Part shown: positions 1 to 6,647 of the stretch, in pieces
Position numbering within the stretch: position 1 is the first letter of the stretch
How the letters are laid out: each line of letters begins with the position of its first letter
NCBI GenBank assembly: GCA_002423615.1
Contig: DIKO01000102.1
Coordinates: 1-13,491, forward strand
Direction of reading: 5' to 3'
DNA length: 13,491 nucleotides
DNA from: Desulfobacteraceae bacterium UBA5616
GTDB lineage: Bacteria; Desulfobacterota; Desulfobacteria; Desulfobacterales; UBA5616
Program-made: the position numbers and the translations under genes
The notes under the pieces: model-generated
Told to the model about the DNA's origin: nothing
What the model saw: only the letters and a program-made list of their open reading frames with translations
Database searches by the model: none

Positions 1-63
1 CGGGGTTTATCGAATATTTACATTTTTTGGGCAACCGCGGTTTATTGAGAAAGGAGAAAAAAG

Positions 64-639
64 ATGAAAAAAAATTCCTGGATCGTATTAATGGTCTGCC
101 TGTCAATGGTATTTGCGGGCGCAGCCTTGGCGGAGATGTATATGGGCGTCAAGGCCGGTTATTCACAAGTCGGCGACACGGATGTAACCCTTTCGGGCCA
201 TAAGGTAGGAGATATTGAATTCGACAGCGGATGGGTTACCGGCATCGCTTTAGGCACAACAATCGATGCTTTCCGCGTGGAAGGTGAGTTTGAATACAGA
301 AACAATGATGGTGAGTTGGAAATCCCCGGATTTGGAAAGGATGACGGGTCATTGGATACCATGAGCCTGCTGTTCAACGGATATTATGATTTTCAGACCG
401 ATTTGGGCTTCACTCCTTACATCGGCGCCGGAATCGGGCTTGCCCGTCATGATGATGATGATGTGGATGATACGGTTTTTGCTTACCAGGGAACCATTGG
501 CTTTGCCCTGCCCATCAGCGACGTCATGGATTTTGACGCCGCGTACCGGTATTTCGCCACTGAGGATCCTGATTTTGACGGTGTTGAAATAGATTATGAC
601 AGCCACAATATTACGCTGGGCCTTCGTTTCAAATTTTAA
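64..639 (+). CDS. Outer-membrane beta-barrel protein (OmpX/Opa-like porin-family fold)
   Basis: The 191-residue protein begins with a clear signal peptide (Lys-Lys, a hydrophobic stretch, then ALA just before Glu24, a good signal peptidase I site). The mature part of about 168 residues has alternating hydrophobic and polar segments (for example YMGVKAGYS, FRVEGEFEYR, PYIGAGIGLAR, DAAYRYF) and ends in NITLGLRFKF. A C-terminal aromatic residue after an alternating strand is the usual signal for insertion by the Bam machinery. Size and pattern fit an eight-stranded barrel of the outer membrane beta-barrel domain family. A good Shine-Dalgarno (AAGGAG) sits about 7 nt before the ATG. One predicted loop near residues 128-136 is very Asp-rich and comes from a GAT repeat. 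It appears to be transcribed alone, since a strong terminator follows. The physiological role cannot be told from sequence; structural, adhesion or small-solute roles are all open. Confidence 0.85.
   Translation: MKKNSWIVLMVCLSMVFAGAALAEMYMGVKAGYSQVGDTDVTLSGHKVGDIEFDSGWVTGIALGTTIDAFRVEGEFEYRNNDGELEIPGFGKDDGSLDTMSLLFNGYYDFQTDLGFTPYIGAGIGLARHDDDDVDDTVFAYQGTIGFALPISDVMDFDAAYRYFATEDPDFDGVEIDYDSHNITLGLRFKF
448..470 (+). repeat. GAT trinucleotide repeat tract inside the barrel gene
   Basis: A run of GAT codons interrupted by one GTG encodes Asp-Asp-Asp-Asp-Val-Asp-Asp in a predicted loop of the outer-membrane protein. Trinucleotide repeats can change length in frame, so loop length may vary between strains. 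The acidic cluster could bind divalent cations, but this is only inferred from its composition. Confidence 0.6.
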
Positions 640-678
640 GTAACGATTTTTAAACATAACCGCGTTTGCCAGACAAAC

Positions 679-708
679 AAAAGGGGGGATGGTTTCCCCC
701 TTTTGAAT
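679..708 (+). terminator. Rho-independent terminator after the barrel gene
   Basis: A 10-bp stem (680-689 pairing with 695-704, G/C core with A/T outer pairs and one G-T pair) closes a 5-nt loop and ends in TTTT. It lies 40 nt after the barrel stop codon and before the start of the acyl-CoA synthetase gene. The A-run before the stem means it could also work on the opposite strand. Confidence 0.8.
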
Positions 709-730
709 TCGTCGGTGTAAAGGATTTTTA

Positions 731-2134
731 ATGAACAGAGAAAAGCTTTTCCAAATTGATTCCATCATTAATTCAAAATCCGTTGCCATTGTCGGCGCTT
801 CCGGCAGTCCGGGGAAAGTCGGCAGAATGTTTATGGACCGGTATATGGAAGCCGGATGCCGGGCCATTTATCCGATTAATCCCCGGGAAAACGAAATTTT
901 AGGCTTCAAGGCCTACGCACGCGTCGCCGATATCCCCCATCCGGTTGACCTGGTTCATATCCTTTTGCCCCCCAAAGCGGTGGTCGGCGTTCTCAAAGAA
1001 TGTATCGAAAAAGGCGTCAGGGGGGTTATTGTCACTTCAGCCGGTTTCGGACTGGAAGGCGAAGACGTCCTTAAACAGGAACAGGAACTTGTTCGCGCGG
1101 CCAGGGAGAAGAATGTCCGGATTATCGGCCCCAACTGTTTAGGCATCTACTGCCCGGCGAACCACCTTCCATTTCCCCTGGGTCCGGCCATGAACCGTGG
1201 GTCCATCGGCATCGTCACCCAGAGCGGCTCTTTCGGCGATTTGCTCACCAAAATCGCCACTGAAAACGGGGTTTATTTCAGCAAGGCGATCAGTTGCGGC
1301 AATGAGGCGGATCTCAACGCAGTGGATTTTCTCGAATACCTGGGTGAGGATCAGGATACCCGAATCATCCTCGCCTATCTGGAAGGCATCCGGGATGGAA
1401 GGAGATTTTATCAGGCGGCAAAGGAGATATCCAGGAAGAAGCCGATTCTTGCCTGGAAATGCGGCGCCTCGGAGGCCGGGGCAACAGCCGCTGCGTCCCA
1501 TACCGGCGCCATGGCAGGTTCCCGCCATGTCTGGAAGGGCGTTTTCGACGGATCGGGAATCATTGAAATCAACAGCCTTGAAGAGGCCCTGGACTGCCTT
1601 TATATGTTTAACAGCCAGCCTCTGCCCCGGGGTAAGCGGGTGGCTGTTGTTACCGGGCCGGGAGGGCCGGCCGTGGGGACGGTGGACGCCTGCTGCGAAC
1701 TCGGTCTTATCGTTCCAAAACTGCAAAATGAAACGGTGGAAAAAATCAAAACCATCATTCCTCCTTTTGGCTCCAGCCCCCAAAATCCGGTTGACTTAAG
1801 CATTGCGGCCATAGAAATGCCGGAAATGTATGGGGACGTTATCCGGTTGATCGACAAGGACGACCATGTGGACATGATCATTGTCATCGGCCTGGGAGGG
1901 GATAAGTTCTGCCGGACGATCATTAAAGCCGCGGAAGAAATTCACAAGCCCATTGCCATAGCGGCCATTCATCCTCTGGAAATCGTCGCGCAGGACTACA
2001 AAACCCTGTTGAGCAGGGGCATTCCGATATATACGGATCCCAAACGCTGCGCCAATGCCCTGGCAAAACTTGCCGCTTATGCCGAATTTCGCCGCCGCTG
2101 GGAGGATTTTCCCATTGCAAACACCGCAATCTGA
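731..2134 (+). CDS. NDP-forming acyl-CoA synthetase, alpha (CoA-binding/ligase) subunit
   Basis: The 467-residue protein matches the alpha subunit of ADP-forming acetyl/acyl-CoA synthetases, which convert acyl-CoA + ADP + phosphate to acid + ATP + CoA (substrate-level phosphorylation) or the reverse. Domain order: an N-terminal CoA-binding Rossmann fold (SVAIVGASGSPGKVG from residue 17; IGPNCLGIY near 136), then a first succinyl-CoA-ligase-like domain (SIGIVTQSGSFG, SCGNEADLN), with SHTGAMAG holding the phosphohistidine at His257, then a second ligase-like domain (VVTGPGGPAV, then PPFGSSPQNPVDL). Length is typical of separate alpha subunits (about 460). Start at ATG 731 is supported by AAAGGA 6 nt upstream. 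The ATP-grasp beta subunit that should bind the nucleotide is not fused and not in the window, so it must be encoded elsewhere or be absent. The next gene, a FosX homologue, follows 13 nt later and is likely co-transcribed. The acyl substrate is unknown. Confidence 0.88.
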   Translation: MNREKLFQIDSIINSKSVAIVGASGSPGKVGRMFMDRYMEAGCRAIYPINPRENEILGFKAYARVADIPHPVDLVHILLPPKAVVGVLKECIEKGVRGVIVTSAGFGLEGEDVLKQEQELVRAAREKNVRIIGPNCLGIYCPANHLPFPLGPAMNRGSIGIVTQSGSFGDLLTKIATENGVYFSKAISCGNEADLNAVDFLEYLGEDQDTRIILAYLEGIRDGRRFYQAAKEISRKKPILAWKCGASEAGATAAASHTGAMAGSRHVWKGVFDGSGIIEINSLEEALDCLYMFNSQPLPRGKRVAVVTGPGGPAVGTVDACCELGLIVPKLQNETVEKIKTIIPPFGSSPQNPVDLSIAAIEMPEMYGDVIRLIDKDDHVDMIIVIGLGGDKFCRTIIKAAEEIHKPIAIAAIHPLEIVAQDYKTLLSRGIPIYTDPKRCANALAKLAAYAEFRRRWEDFPIANTAI

Positions 2135-2147
2135 GCTACAGCCCAAA

Positions 2148-2627
2148 ATGACGATTGAAGGCATCAGCCATATCACACTGATTGTCCAAGACCTCGAACG
2201 GACGGGAAACCTCCTTTCCTCTGTTCTCGAGGCAAGGGAAATCTACGCGAGCGGAGAAAAGCAATTCTCTTTATCCAAGGAACGGTTTTTCCTTATTGGC
2301 GGAATATGGATGGCCATCATGGAAGGAAGCCCGCTTTCTGAACGAACATACAACCACATTGCCTTCAAGATTCCGGAATCTCAAATTGAAGACTACAGAC
2401 AACGGCTTGAAAGGGCCGGAGTTGAATTCCGGGAGGATCGGCCGAGGATTCCCGGCGAAGGACTATCCCTCTACTTTTACGATTATGACAACCATCTTTT
2501 CGAGTTGCACACCGGCACGCTGGAGGAGCGACTTCAGTTGATTCGTCTTAAAAAAAGCAGGCTCGCCAATGAGTGTGCAAAGCTTGATCCTGAATTCGAA
2601 CAGTCTTTGGCTGAAGAAGGTTTTTGA
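2148..2627 (+). CDS. fosX: FosX-type fosfomycin resistance epoxide hydrolase (glyoxalase/VOC superfamily)
   Basis: The 159-residue protein closely follows FosX, the Mn(II)-dependent enzyme that adds water to the oxirane of fosfomycin. From recalled family sequences, the shared stretches are GISHITLIV, FSLSKE.FFLI, ERTYNHIAF and YFYD.DNHLFELH.GTLEERL. Metal ligands His8, His70 and Glu119 are present. Glu45 matches the general base (Glu44 in the Listeria enzyme) that separates FosX from the thiol transferases FosA and FosB. The ATG at 2148 is chosen because family homology begins there; an upstream in-frame ATG at 2055 lies inside the preceding gene and would add an unrelated 31-residue extension. 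The Shine-Dalgarno is weak, so translation may be coupled to the acyl-CoA synthetase gene ending 13 nt before. Unlike the roughly 133-residue Listeria protein, it has an extra charged tail of about 25 residues (LKKSRLANECAKLDPEFEQS...). It could be a true resistance enzyme or a housekeeping relative with another epoxide substrate. Confidence 0.88.
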   Translation: MTIEGISHITLIVQDLERTGNLLSSVLEAREIYASGEKQFSLSKERFFLIGGIWMAIMEGSPLSERTYNHIAFKIPESQIEDYRQRLERAGVEFREDRPRIPGEGLSLYFYDYDNHLFELHTGTLEERLQLIRLKKSRLANECAKLDPEFEQSLAEEGF

Positions 2628-2642
2628 CCTGTAAAACGTACC

Positions 2643-2657
2643 GGCAAAAGATTTGCC
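2643..2657. other. Small hairpin between convergent fosX and modC
   Basis: A perfect 6-bp inverted repeat (GGCAAA / TTTGCC) with a 3-nt loop lies 15 nt after the fosX stop. It has no T-run after it, so it is at best a weak or Rho-assisted terminator for the fosX transcript. Confidence 0.3.
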
Positions 2658-2681
2658 AAGGCGGTTATCCGATTCTTTGAG

Positions 2682-2729
2682 AAAAAGGGACCAAGACATC
2701 GCTTCATACCTCGGGTATGGCTTGGGCCC
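2682..2729 (-). terminator. Rho-independent terminator of modABC overlapping the modC stop
   Basis: On the - strand the transcript reads GGGCCCAAG (2729-2721), then an inner perfect hairpin CATACC-CGA-GGTATG (2719-2705), then CTTGGTCCC (2695-2687), then TTTTTC. The outer 9-bp arms pair with one mismatch and the T-run follows directly. The 5' arm lies within the last codons of modC, so termination overlaps the end of translation. Confidence 0.5.
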
Positions 2730-3801
2730 CCAGTGATACGGCCACGGTTTTGACCAGGGCGAAAACAGGCGTGCCGGGTGAAAGATTCAATTCCCGGCAG
2801 GATTGCCGGGTGATCCGGGCCCACAAAGGGCATCCGATGTCCAGGTGAACATCCACAAAAGCGGTCCCCTGATCCTGTATTTCCAAAACCCTTCCGGGGA
2901 AAATATTCTGAAAACTCGTCCCGACCGGGGCTTCCAGGGCGATGGCCACATGGCGGGCCGGAATCCTCACCCTCACTCTTGTCCCCGGTCCTGCGGAAAT
3001 ATGGGGAACTTTCAGGATCCGGCCGGAAAAGCTCAGATGGCTTAACCCGAACATATCCTTGGGGTTTTCCATCTTTGTTGAAATAACCGCTCCCCTTTCA
3101 TCCCGGGTGAAATGCCCTTGCAGATCCCCCCGGGAAAAAAGATCCTCGATATTTCCCGATGCCAGAACCTTTCCTTCCCCCATGATCACCATCCGGGCGG
3201 CCAGGTTGAGAATTTCGTCCATGGAATGGGTGACATAGAGTACAGGGAGGGTAAACTCGCTGACCAGACCCGTGATAAAGGGCATCACTTCAGCTTTGCG
3301 TTCCGCATCCAGGGATGCCAGGGGTTCATCCATGAGCAGCATGGCCGGACTGGTCAACAGGGCCCGTCCGATGGCCACCCGTTGTTTTTCCCCTCCGGAA
3401 AGATTGGCCGGCCTGCGATGGAGCAAGTGGCCGATGCCCAGAAGATCCACCACGGAATCCAATTTTACAAAACGGCGGAGGACCGGGATCCGGTTCATCC
3501 CATAAGTCAGATTGGCGCGCACCGACAGGTGAGGCAACAGACGGCCGTCCTGGAACACATACCCGACGCGGCGTTTTTCCGGCGGGAGATCGATCCTCCG
3601 GTCCGAATCAAACAAACAAAACCCGTTAACGGCGATGCGGCCGGCGTCGGGCCGCAATAATCCTGCGGCCATATTGACAATGGAGGTCTTCCCGGCCCCG
3701 GAGGGACCGTAGAGGGCTGTGACTCCCGATTCGGCCCCTTCAAAACCCGCATCAATCAAAAATTTTCCCTGTTTTCGCCGGACCCGGATTTCCAATGACA
3801 A
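2704..3801 (-). CDS. modC: Molybdate ABC transporter ATP-binding protein ModC
   Basis: The 365-residue ATPase of the molybdate importer powers uptake through ModB. Visible ABC motifs in order: Walker A GPSGAGKT (32-39), Q-loop Gln84 in YVFQDGR, signature LSGGEKQR (134-141), Walker B LLMDEP (Asp158, Glu159), D-loop ASLD, and H-loop His192 in YVTHS. The C-terminal third (about 265-360) looks like the TOBE/molybdopterin-binding-like domain that senses oxyanion in ModC. Length is typical. The start codon is TTG, directly after the TAA of modB (zero intergenic bases). A ribosome site (AAAGGA) in the end of modB is only 3 nt from this TTG but 9 nt from an in-frame TTG at 3795, so the true start may be two codons later. 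No in-frame ATG is close enough. Translation is probably coupled to modB. Sulfate or tungstate could be alternative substrates, but the ModA partner favours molybdate. Confidence 0.92.
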   Translation of the reverse strand: MSLEIRVRRKQGKFLIDAGFEGAESGVTALYGPSGAGKTSIVNMAAGLLRPDAGRIAVNGFCLFDSDRRIDLPPEKRRVGYVFQDGRLLPHLSVRANLTYGMNRIPVLRRFVKLDSVVDLLGIGHLLHRRPANLSGGEKQRVAIGRALLTSPAMLLMDEPLASLDAERKAEVMPFITGLVSEFTLPVLYVTHSMDEILNLAARMVIMGEGKVLASGNIEDLFSRGDLQGHFTRDERGAVISTKMENPKDMFGLSHLSFSGRILKVPHISAGPGTRVRVRIPARHVAIALEAPVGTSFQNIFPGRVLEIQDQGTAFVDVHLDIGCPLWARITRQSCRELNLSPGTPVFALVKTVAVSLGAQAIPEV

Positions 3802-4500
3802 TTATCCTTTCATCCGGGCGGCAAACCGGCGGGCCAGAATTTCGGAACAGACCAGTGCCGCCATGGAGATAAGCACCGAAAGAACGCAAAGCCGCATGGC
3901 GCCCGTTTCCCCGCCCGGAATCTGGGTCAGGGTGTAAAGGGCCAGGGGCAATGTCTGGGTCTTGCCCCGGATGTTCGATACAAAGGTAATGGTGGCCCCG
4001 AACTCACCAAGACTCCGTGCAAATGCGAGAATAATGCCGGCAATGATCCCCGGCACTACCAGCGGCAGGGTCACGGTAAAAAAGACCCTTACCGGACCGG
4101 CGCCCAGGGTCCGGGCCGCCGCCTCCAGCCCCCGGTCCACACCTTCCAGGGACAGACGCACGGCCCGAACCAGCAATGGAAAGGACATCACCGCAGCGGC
4201 CAGCGCAGCCCCCTTCCAGTTAAAGGCGAAAACCACGCCCAGATACTGATACAGCAGGGCGCCGATGATGCCGTTTCGGCCTAAGATGAGCAGCAAAACA
4301 TACCCGGTGACCACCGGCGGCAGCACCAGGGGCAGGTGGACCAGGCCATCCAAAAGGGATTTTCCCGGAAACGACAGCCGGGCCAGGACCCAGGCCGTCA
4401 GAATCCCAAAGGGAAGGCCGGCGGCAACGGCCCAGGCGGACACCCACAGACTCAGCCGGAGAGCCTCCAGTTCAACAGCCGTCAGGCGAAAAAAGTCCAT
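3802..4500 (-). CDS. modB: Molybdate ABC transporter permease ModB
   Basis: The 232-residue inner-membrane permease forms the transport channel of the ModABC importer. It is strongly hydrophobic with about five membrane segments. It carries the EAA coupling motif that docks on the ATPase, LEAAARTLGAGPVRVFF (about residues 126-142), followed by the typical TLPLVVPGI and the ARSLGEFGATI segment common in ModB/CysT-type permeases. The ATG at 4500-4498 overlaps the modA TGA by one base (TGATG), a classic coupling arrangement. A GTG one codon earlier (4503) is the alternative start. The stop TAA is followed at once by the modC start. Length matches the family (about 225-235). Confidence 0.92.
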   Translation of the reverse strand: MDFFRLTAVELEALRLSLWVSAWAVAAGLPFGILTAWVLARLSFPGKSLLDGLVHLPLVLPPVVTGYVLLLILGRNGIIGALLYQYLGVVFAFNWKGAALAAAVMSFPLLVRAVRLSLEGVDRGLEAAARTLGAGPVRVFFTVTLPLVVPGIIAGIILAFARSLGEFGATITFVSNIRGKTQTLPLALYTLTQIPGGETGAMRLCVLSVLISMAALVCSEILARRFAARMKG

Positions 4501-5294
4501 CACCGCACATCAAACGCATACTTTTTGAATATCGCTCCGGCCTCCGGCGATTTCAAATAATCGATGAATTTTCCCGCTTCGATGACCTTTCCGCCGGATA
4601 CCGCCGCCACGGGATAAACAATGGGAGGATGGCAGCCCTCCGGAAACGTGCCCACGATTCGGACTTTTTTGGAAACTACGGCATCGGTGGCATACACCAG
4701 CCCCAGAGGCGCTTCCTTGCGTTCCACCAGAACCAGGGCCGAGCGCACATCGTTCATCGGCGCCAGCCGGTCCTTGACCGGGTCCCAGGCCCCCAGGTTC
4801 TGGAGGGCCTTTTTGCCGTACATGCCCACCGGCACATGGTCCGGATCACCGGTGGCTAAGCGCCCGTCCTTTCCCAGTACTCCGGTCAATGAAAACCCCG
4901 GAATTACATCCATCTGTTTTACGGGACTGTCCTCCGGAACGATCAACACAAGCCGGTTGCCCAGAAGATCGAAACGGGTTTCCTTGACGATCAAGTTCTT
5001 TTCTTCCAGAAAATCCATCCATTTCACGTTGGCCGAAATGTAAATATCGGCCGGGGCTCCGCTTTCAATCTGCCTGGCCAGGGTGGAGGCCGATGCAAAT
5101 GAAGGTGTAATGGAAACCGGATTTCGGGATGCATACAGTTTTCCGATTTCGGTTAGGGCATTGGTGGTGGAGGCAGCGGCAAATACAATCAGTTCGGGTT
5201 GGGCAGCAGCCTCTGTACCGATTTCGGGAATAAGACCCGTTGCCAGGATGATTGTCGCTGCCGCTAATCCTGCCAGGTGTTTTCCGAATCGCAT
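4500..5294 (-). CDS. modA: Molybdate-binding periplasmic protein ModA
   Basis: The 264-residue substrate-binding protein captures molybdate (often tungstate too) in the periplasm and delivers it to ModBC. An N-terminal signal peptide (basic MRFGKH, hydrophobic LAAATIILATGLI, then TEAAA) is probably cleaved around residue 31. Oxyanion-binding loops are visible: FAAASTTNALTEI (Ser42/Thr43 region), FASASTLARQIESGAPADIYIS, ATGDPDHVPVGMYGKKAL, DVRSALVLVERKEAPLGLVYATDA. This is the usual ModA order and spacing. ATG 5294 is preceded by AGAGGT at good distance. It is the first gene of modABC and is divergent from a fused HTH/molybdate-binding-type regulator, which strongly suggests molybdate-dependent control of the operon. 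There is no lipobox Cys at the end of the signal peptide, so the mature protein should be soluble. Confidence 0.93.
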   Translation of the reverse strand: MRFGKHLAGLAAATIILATGLIPEIGTEAAAQPELIVFAAASTTNALTEIGKLYASRNPVSITPSFASASTLARQIESGAPADIYISANVKWMDFLEEKNLIVKETRFDLLGNRLVLIVPEDSPVKQMDVIPGFSLTGVLGKDGRLATGDPDHVPVGMYGKKALQNLGAWDPVKDRLAPMNDVRSALVLVERKEAPLGLVYATDAVVSKKVRIVGTFPEGCHPPIVYPVAAVSGGKVIEAGKFIDYLKSPEAGAIFKKYAFDVR

Positions 5295-5356
5295 TTTAAA
5301 CCTCTTTTATGTGATATTGTGGGTGATGAACTGCTGATAAGTTATTTTGAAGTTTC

Positions 5357-5383
5357 ATTTTAAACAAAAAGGGGAAAATTCAA
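5357..5383 (-). promoter_or_regulatory. Candidate modABC promoter
   Basis: On the - strand, TTGAAT (5383-5378) and TAAAAT (5362-5357) lie 15 nt apart, 62 nt before modA. The -10 is good, but the spacing is short and the -35 is mediocre, as might be expected for a regulated promoter. Other AT-rich placements are possible. Confidence 0.25.
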
Positions 5384-5404
5384 GTGAGAATCGCTTCAAA
5401 TCAA

Positions 5405-5428
5405 AAATGACGTTTTTAAATGTCATTT
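5405..5428. promoter_or_regulatory. Palindromic operator candidate between modA and its regulator
   Basis: Seven-base perfect arms AAATGAC (5405-5411) and GTCATTT (5422-5428) flank a 10-nt centre that is itself largely self-complementary, giving a 24-bp near-perfect dyad. Its right arm shares two bases with the -35 box (5427-5432) of the regulator promoter, and it sits upstream of the putative modA promoter. That placement suits a dimeric HTH repressor acting on both genes. Direct binding is inferred. Confidence 0.5.
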
Positions 5429-5456
5429 GACCTTTTCTCATCTCATAGGATATAAG
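5427..5456 (+). promoter_or_regulatory. Sigma-70-type promoter of the HTH/PBP regulator
   Basis: TTGACC (5427-5432) and TATAAG (5451-5456) are each 5 of 6 to consensus with an 18-nt spacer. Transcription would start near 5463, about 65 nt before the gene. The palindromic operator candidate overlaps the -35 box by two bases. Confidence 0.5.
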
Positions 5457-5528
5457 ACAGGTCAATAACTTTTTAGGATGTTTTTCCAACGGAGCAACCC
5501 GATCGCGATCGGCGGAGAGGAAGCGTTT

Positions 5529-6647
5529 ATGGCCGGTAAATACAATGCCATGAAATCCAATGTCAGGCAATATCGCCTGGCCAAGGGCTGGTCTCAGGAA
5601 GAACTGGCCGAAAAAGTGAATGTCAGGCGTCAGGCGATTTACGATATTGAAACCGGCCGCTATATGCCCAATACGGCGGTTGCCTTAAGTCTGGCCCGGA
5701 TTTTCGGGTGTCGGGTGGAAGATCTGTTCGCCCTCCAGGACCAGCACGATGCGGAGCCTGTTCATATGATCAACGGGGAATCCGGACCCTCCGGGCGCCT
5801 GGCCCTGGGCCGGGTCCGGGGCCGTCTGGTCGGATTCTCGCTGAAAGGCGCCGAATCCATGCCGTTCGGCTTGCGCCCGGCAGACGGTCTGTTGACCCGG
5901 GATGGAAAAAATGCACAGATCCTATCGCCTTCCGAGTCCATCGATAAAACAATTATTCTGATGGGCTGCGATCCGGCTTTCGAAATCCTCGGGCATCATG
6001 TTTCCCGTGCGGCCCCGGATGCCCGGGTTCTTTGCCGGTTCGCCTCCAGCATTGGCGCCCTCAACAGCCTGTCCGAAGGTCTGACCCATGTCGCCGGAAC
6101 CCACCTGCACAACACCGGCAAGGCGGAGGCCAACGTGATGATGGCAGGTCGGAAACTGACCGGCATGCGAGCTCGCGTCCTGGGTTTTTCGCTATTGGAG
6201 GAGGGGTTGATGGTGGCCAGGGGAAACCCCTTGGGAATCCGCTCCGTTTCCGACCTGGCCCAACCCATGGTGCGCTTTGTCAATCGCGAAGCAGGGGCTG
6301 CTCTGCGGGTTCTGCTCGATGACCATCTCTTCCACGCCGGAATCACCGGAGAACTCATCAACGGATACCGGAATGAAGTCGCCTCCCACCGTGAAGGGGC
6401 CTGGCGCATTGCCTGCAACGTGGCGGACGCGGCTCTGGGGCTGAGAGTCATTGCCGAAGCCTATGATCTGGGTTTCGTGCCAATCGCGGCCGCCCGGTGT
6501 GATCTGGTCATTCCGGGGGATCTCAGCAGCCACCCCACCGTCAAAATCCTTCTGGATGTGCTCCAATCCGGGGCCTTGCGGAAGGACATCGAGGTTATCC
6601 CCGGTTATGACGGCTCCGTAACGGGCAAGCCCATTGCCGAACTTTAG
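5529..6647 (+). CDS. HTH regulator fused to a molybdate-binding-type periplasmic-binding-like domain
   Basis: This 372-residue protein joins two modules. The first (about residues 12-66) is an XRE/Cro-type HTH: VRQYRLAKGWSQEELAEKVNVRRQAIYDIETGR. The second (about 130-365) is a cytosolic periplasmic-binding-like domain of the COG1910 type, with family landmarks in FASSIGALNSLSEGLTHVAGTHLHN, MVRFVNREAGAALRVLLDD, GYRNEVASHREGAWRIACNVADAALGLRVIAEAYDLGFVPI and DLVIP. Such fusions are one-component sensors that bind oxyanion or molybdenum cofactor-related ligands and control mod-type genes. There is no signal peptide, in keeping with a DNA-binding protein. ATG 5529 is chosen for its Shine-Dalgarno (GGAGAGG, 8 nt spacing); an in-frame ATG at 5478 lacks one. 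The gene is divergent from modA, with a palindrome between. The ligand and the sign of regulation are inferred. It is not a ModE (different HTH, no Mop-type domain). Confidence 0.85.
   Translation: MAGKYNAMKSNVRQYRLAKGWSQEELAEKVNVRRQAIYDIETGRYMPNTAVALSLARIFGCRVEDLFALQDQHDAEPVHMINGESGPSGRLALGRVRGRLVGFSLKGAESMPFGLRPADGLLTRDGKNAQILSPSESIDKTIILMGCDPAFEILGHHVSRAAPDARVLCRFASSIGALNSLSEGLTHVAGTHLHNTGKAEANVMMAGRKLTGMRARVLGFSLLEEGLMVARGNPLGIRSVSDLAQPMVRFVNREAGAALRVLLDDHLFHAGITGELINGYRNEVASHREGAWRIACNVADAALGLRVIAEAYDLGFVPIAAARCDLVIPGDLSSHPTVKILLDVLQSGALRKDIEVIPGYDGSVTGKPIAEL

Noticed and set aside
1..63. End of an upstream gene or promoter at the window edge
   Set aside because: Too short to judge; only the ribosome site of the barrel gene can be supported.
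1139..1783. 214-codon - strand reading frame within the acyl-CoA synthetase gene
   Set aside because: Antisense shadow of a gene with clear domain motifs; the protein has no recognisable features.
2055..2147. In-frame N-terminal extension of the FosX reading frame
   Set aside because: It lies within the acyl-CoA synthetase gene, shows no family similarity, and FosX homology begins exactly at the ATG at 2148.
3112..3660. Long + strand reading frame opposite modC
   Set aside because: It is antisense to a fully supported modC with all ABC motifs; the frame is open because of GC-rich codon structure.
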